Shown: piece by piece, positions 5,863 through 6,987 of the stretch | Position numbering within the stretch: the stretch's first letter is position 1 | How the letters are laid out: each line of letters opens with the position of its first letter | Source of the DNA: an uncultured Burkholderiales bacterium | Lineage (GTDB): Bacteria > Pseudomonadota > Gammaproteobacteria > Burkholderiales > Burkholderiaceae_C | NCBI GenBank assembly: GCA_903925445.1 | Contig: CAIYFE010000319.1 | Span: 1-6,987 of the forward strand | Direction: 5' to 3' | DNA: 6,987 nt | Position numbers and translations under genes: made by a program | The notes under the pieces: model-generated | What the model saw: the letters and a program-made list of their open reading frames with translations, nothing else | Told to the model about the DNA's origin: nothing | Database searches by the model: none

Positions 5863-5923
5863 GGTCTGCAAGTTTCACTAAAGATCAGATTGTGCCTAAA
5901 CGGCAAAACCCCAAAATTGAGAC
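5863..5923. other. 61-bp gap between hflX and hflK
   Basis: The gap is AT-rich and holds the hflK leader. I see no strong Shine-Dalgarno for any of the three upstream hflK starts (minus strand CTTTAGTGAAACTTGCAGACC then ATG) and no matched -35/-10 pair. A five-base TGAGA/TCTCA hairpin spans the hflX stop (5918-5933), but it is too AT-rich to be called a terminator. Confidence 0.35.
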
Positions 5924-6987
5924 TTAAATCTCAGTACTTACCTGCCCCTGCGGACGGGTATCGCTCAGCGCTTGTTGCGCCAAATATTGACGCAACTGCG
6001 CCAACCCCACGCCATCGCGTGCACTGACAAAAAACCTGGGCACGGCATTGCCTGCCAGCTCGTAGTGGTCTTGCATCAAGCGCGGGCGATTTTCGGGATC
6101 GACGGCGTCGAGTTTGTTGAAAACCAAAACCTGTGGCACTTGGTCTGCGCCAATTTCGGTCAACACTTTTTGAACTTCATCGATTTGCTCTGGGAAGTTG
6201 GGGTTGGAAGCATCCACCACATGCATCAGCAACGTGGCATCTGCCGCCTCTTGCAAGGTGGCTTGAAAGGCATCAATCAAACCGTGAGGCAAGTCGCGGA
6301 TAAAGCCAACCGTGTCAGACAAAGAGACCGAACGACCTGCGCCCTCGCTGTCGCCCAAATACAGTTGACGCGTGGTGGTGTCCAAGGTCGCAAAGAGTTG
6401 ATCCGCCGCATAAGCCCGCGCCTTGACCAACGCATTGAACAACGTGGATTTGCCCGCATTGGTGTAACCGACCAAAGAAATTGTGAAAGCATCGCGGCGT
6501 TGCCGCTGGCGCCGTTGCGTGCTGCGCTGGCGCTTGACTTTTTCCAGCCGCTCGCGGGTGCGTTTGATGGCATCGCCAATCATGCGCTTGTCCAGTTCGA
6601 TTTGTGTTTCGCCTGGACCACCACGCATCCCAATGCCGCCGCTTTGGCGCTCCAAGTGCGTCCAGCGCCTGACCAAGCGGGTGCTCAAATATTGCAACCG
6701 TGCCAACTCAACTTGCAATTTGCCTTCGTGACTGCGCGCGCGTTGCGCAAAAATCTCCAAAATCAACAAGGTGCGATCGTTGACCGCCAAACCCAAATGG
6801 CGCTCTAAATTGCGCTGTTGCGCGGGACTCAAAGACTGGTCAAACAACACCTCCTGGGCGCCGTGCAAAATGGCCAAGTCTTTGATTTCATCGGCTTTGC
6901 CACTGCCCACAAACAAGGCCGCATCGGGAGCTTGTCGTTTGCAAGTGATGCGCGCGACGGGTTTAAGGCCGGCGGTTTGCGCCAACA
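5924..6987 (-). CDS. hflX: Ribosome-associated GTPase HflX (N-terminus off the edge)
   Basis: HflX binds the 50S subunit and splits stalled or stress-arrested 70S ribosomes, powered by GTP. About 353 residues are visible (numbered here from the first full codon). The N-terminal HflX domain shows FVGSGKADEI (25-34) and LSPAQQRNLERHL (52-64), then RTLLILEIFAQRARSHEGKL (71-90), VELARLQYLSTRLV (92-105) and GGPGETQIELDKR (122-134). An Arg/Gln-rich helical linker follows (about 143-164). The G domain has G1 GYTNAGKST (173-181), G3 DTVGF (224-228), G4 NKLD (290-293) and G5 SARDG (321-325). By recalled alignment with E. coli HflX (426 residues) about 32 N-terminal residues are missing beyond the window. 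The codon at 6985 is TTG and aligns to an internal position, not to a start. The protein ends only 28 residues after G5, at TAA 5926-5924, so it lacks the E. coli C-terminal domain of roughly 55 further residues. In relatives hfq lies just upstream. Confidence 0.95.
   Translation of the reverse strand, partial: LAQTAGLKPVARITCKRQAPDAALFVGSGKADEIKDLAILHGAQEVLFDQSLSPAQQRNLERHLGLAVNDRTLLILEIFAQRARSHEGKLQVELARLQYLSTRLVRRWTHLERQSGGIGMRGGPGETQIELDKRMIGDAIKRTRERLEKVKRQRSTQRRQRQRRDAFTISLVGYTNAGKSTLFNALVKARAYAADQLFATLDTTTRQLYLGDSEGAGRSVSLSDTVGFIRDLPHGLIDAFQATLQEAADATLLMHVVDASNPNFPEQIDEVQKVLTEIGADQVPQVLVFNKLDAVDPENRPRLMQDHYELAGNAVPRFFVSARDGVGLAQLRQYLAQQALSDTRPQGQVSTEI

Noticed and set aside
5918..5933. 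TGAGA/TCTCA hairpin over the hflX stop as a terminator
   Set aside because: It is a five-pair, AT-leaning stem with a six-base loop and only ATTTTGGGG after it, too weak to terminate and within chance expectation.

Overview
The window looks like a chromosomal fragment from a betaproteobacterium of the order Burkholderiales, most likely Comamonadaceae. The proteins read like that family, and the gene order hflX-hflK-hflC-(small DUF2065 gene)-hisZ-purA-phosphoribosyltransferase is the arrangement I recall there, normally downstream of hfq. Genus cannot be settled by eye. All of these genes are on the minus strand, so transcription runs from high to low coordinates. hflX runs off the right edge without its N-terminus.

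Layout from right to left (5' to 3' of the operon): partial hflX (ribosome-splitting GTPase), hflK and hflC (the SPFH membrane complex that controls the FtsH protease), a 64-residue two-helix membrane protein (DUF2065/YjeT type), hisZ (regulatory subunit of ATP phosphoribosyltransferase), purA (adenylosuccinate synthetase), a purine-type phosphoribosyltransferase, and the first ~43 codons of a metC-like cystathionine beta-lyase. Gaps between genes are only 6-62 bp. I found no convincing internal terminator or promoter, so one transcript is the simplest reading. The first half serves stress and membrane quality control. The second half serves purine and histidine metabolism, with HisZ, PurA and the phosphoribosyltransferase drawing on the shared ATP/PRPP/IMP pools.

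The left end is the odd part. The metC reading is excellent from its start codon at 256 down to about position 128, then stops matching. The remaining ~127 bases are about 76% G+C by hand count, and they carry a plus-strand coding signature: the tail of one frame overlapping the ATG of a proline-rich frame by ATGA, with a QQVPP repeat. This is either a chimeric contig end (more likely) or a real recombination or insertion boundary that truncates metC. Apart from this junction, the window is a well-known housekeeping cluster. I did not find an undescribed system. The other points of interest are uncertain start codons (purA, hflC, hflK) and an HflX that lacks the C-terminal domain of the E. coli protein.
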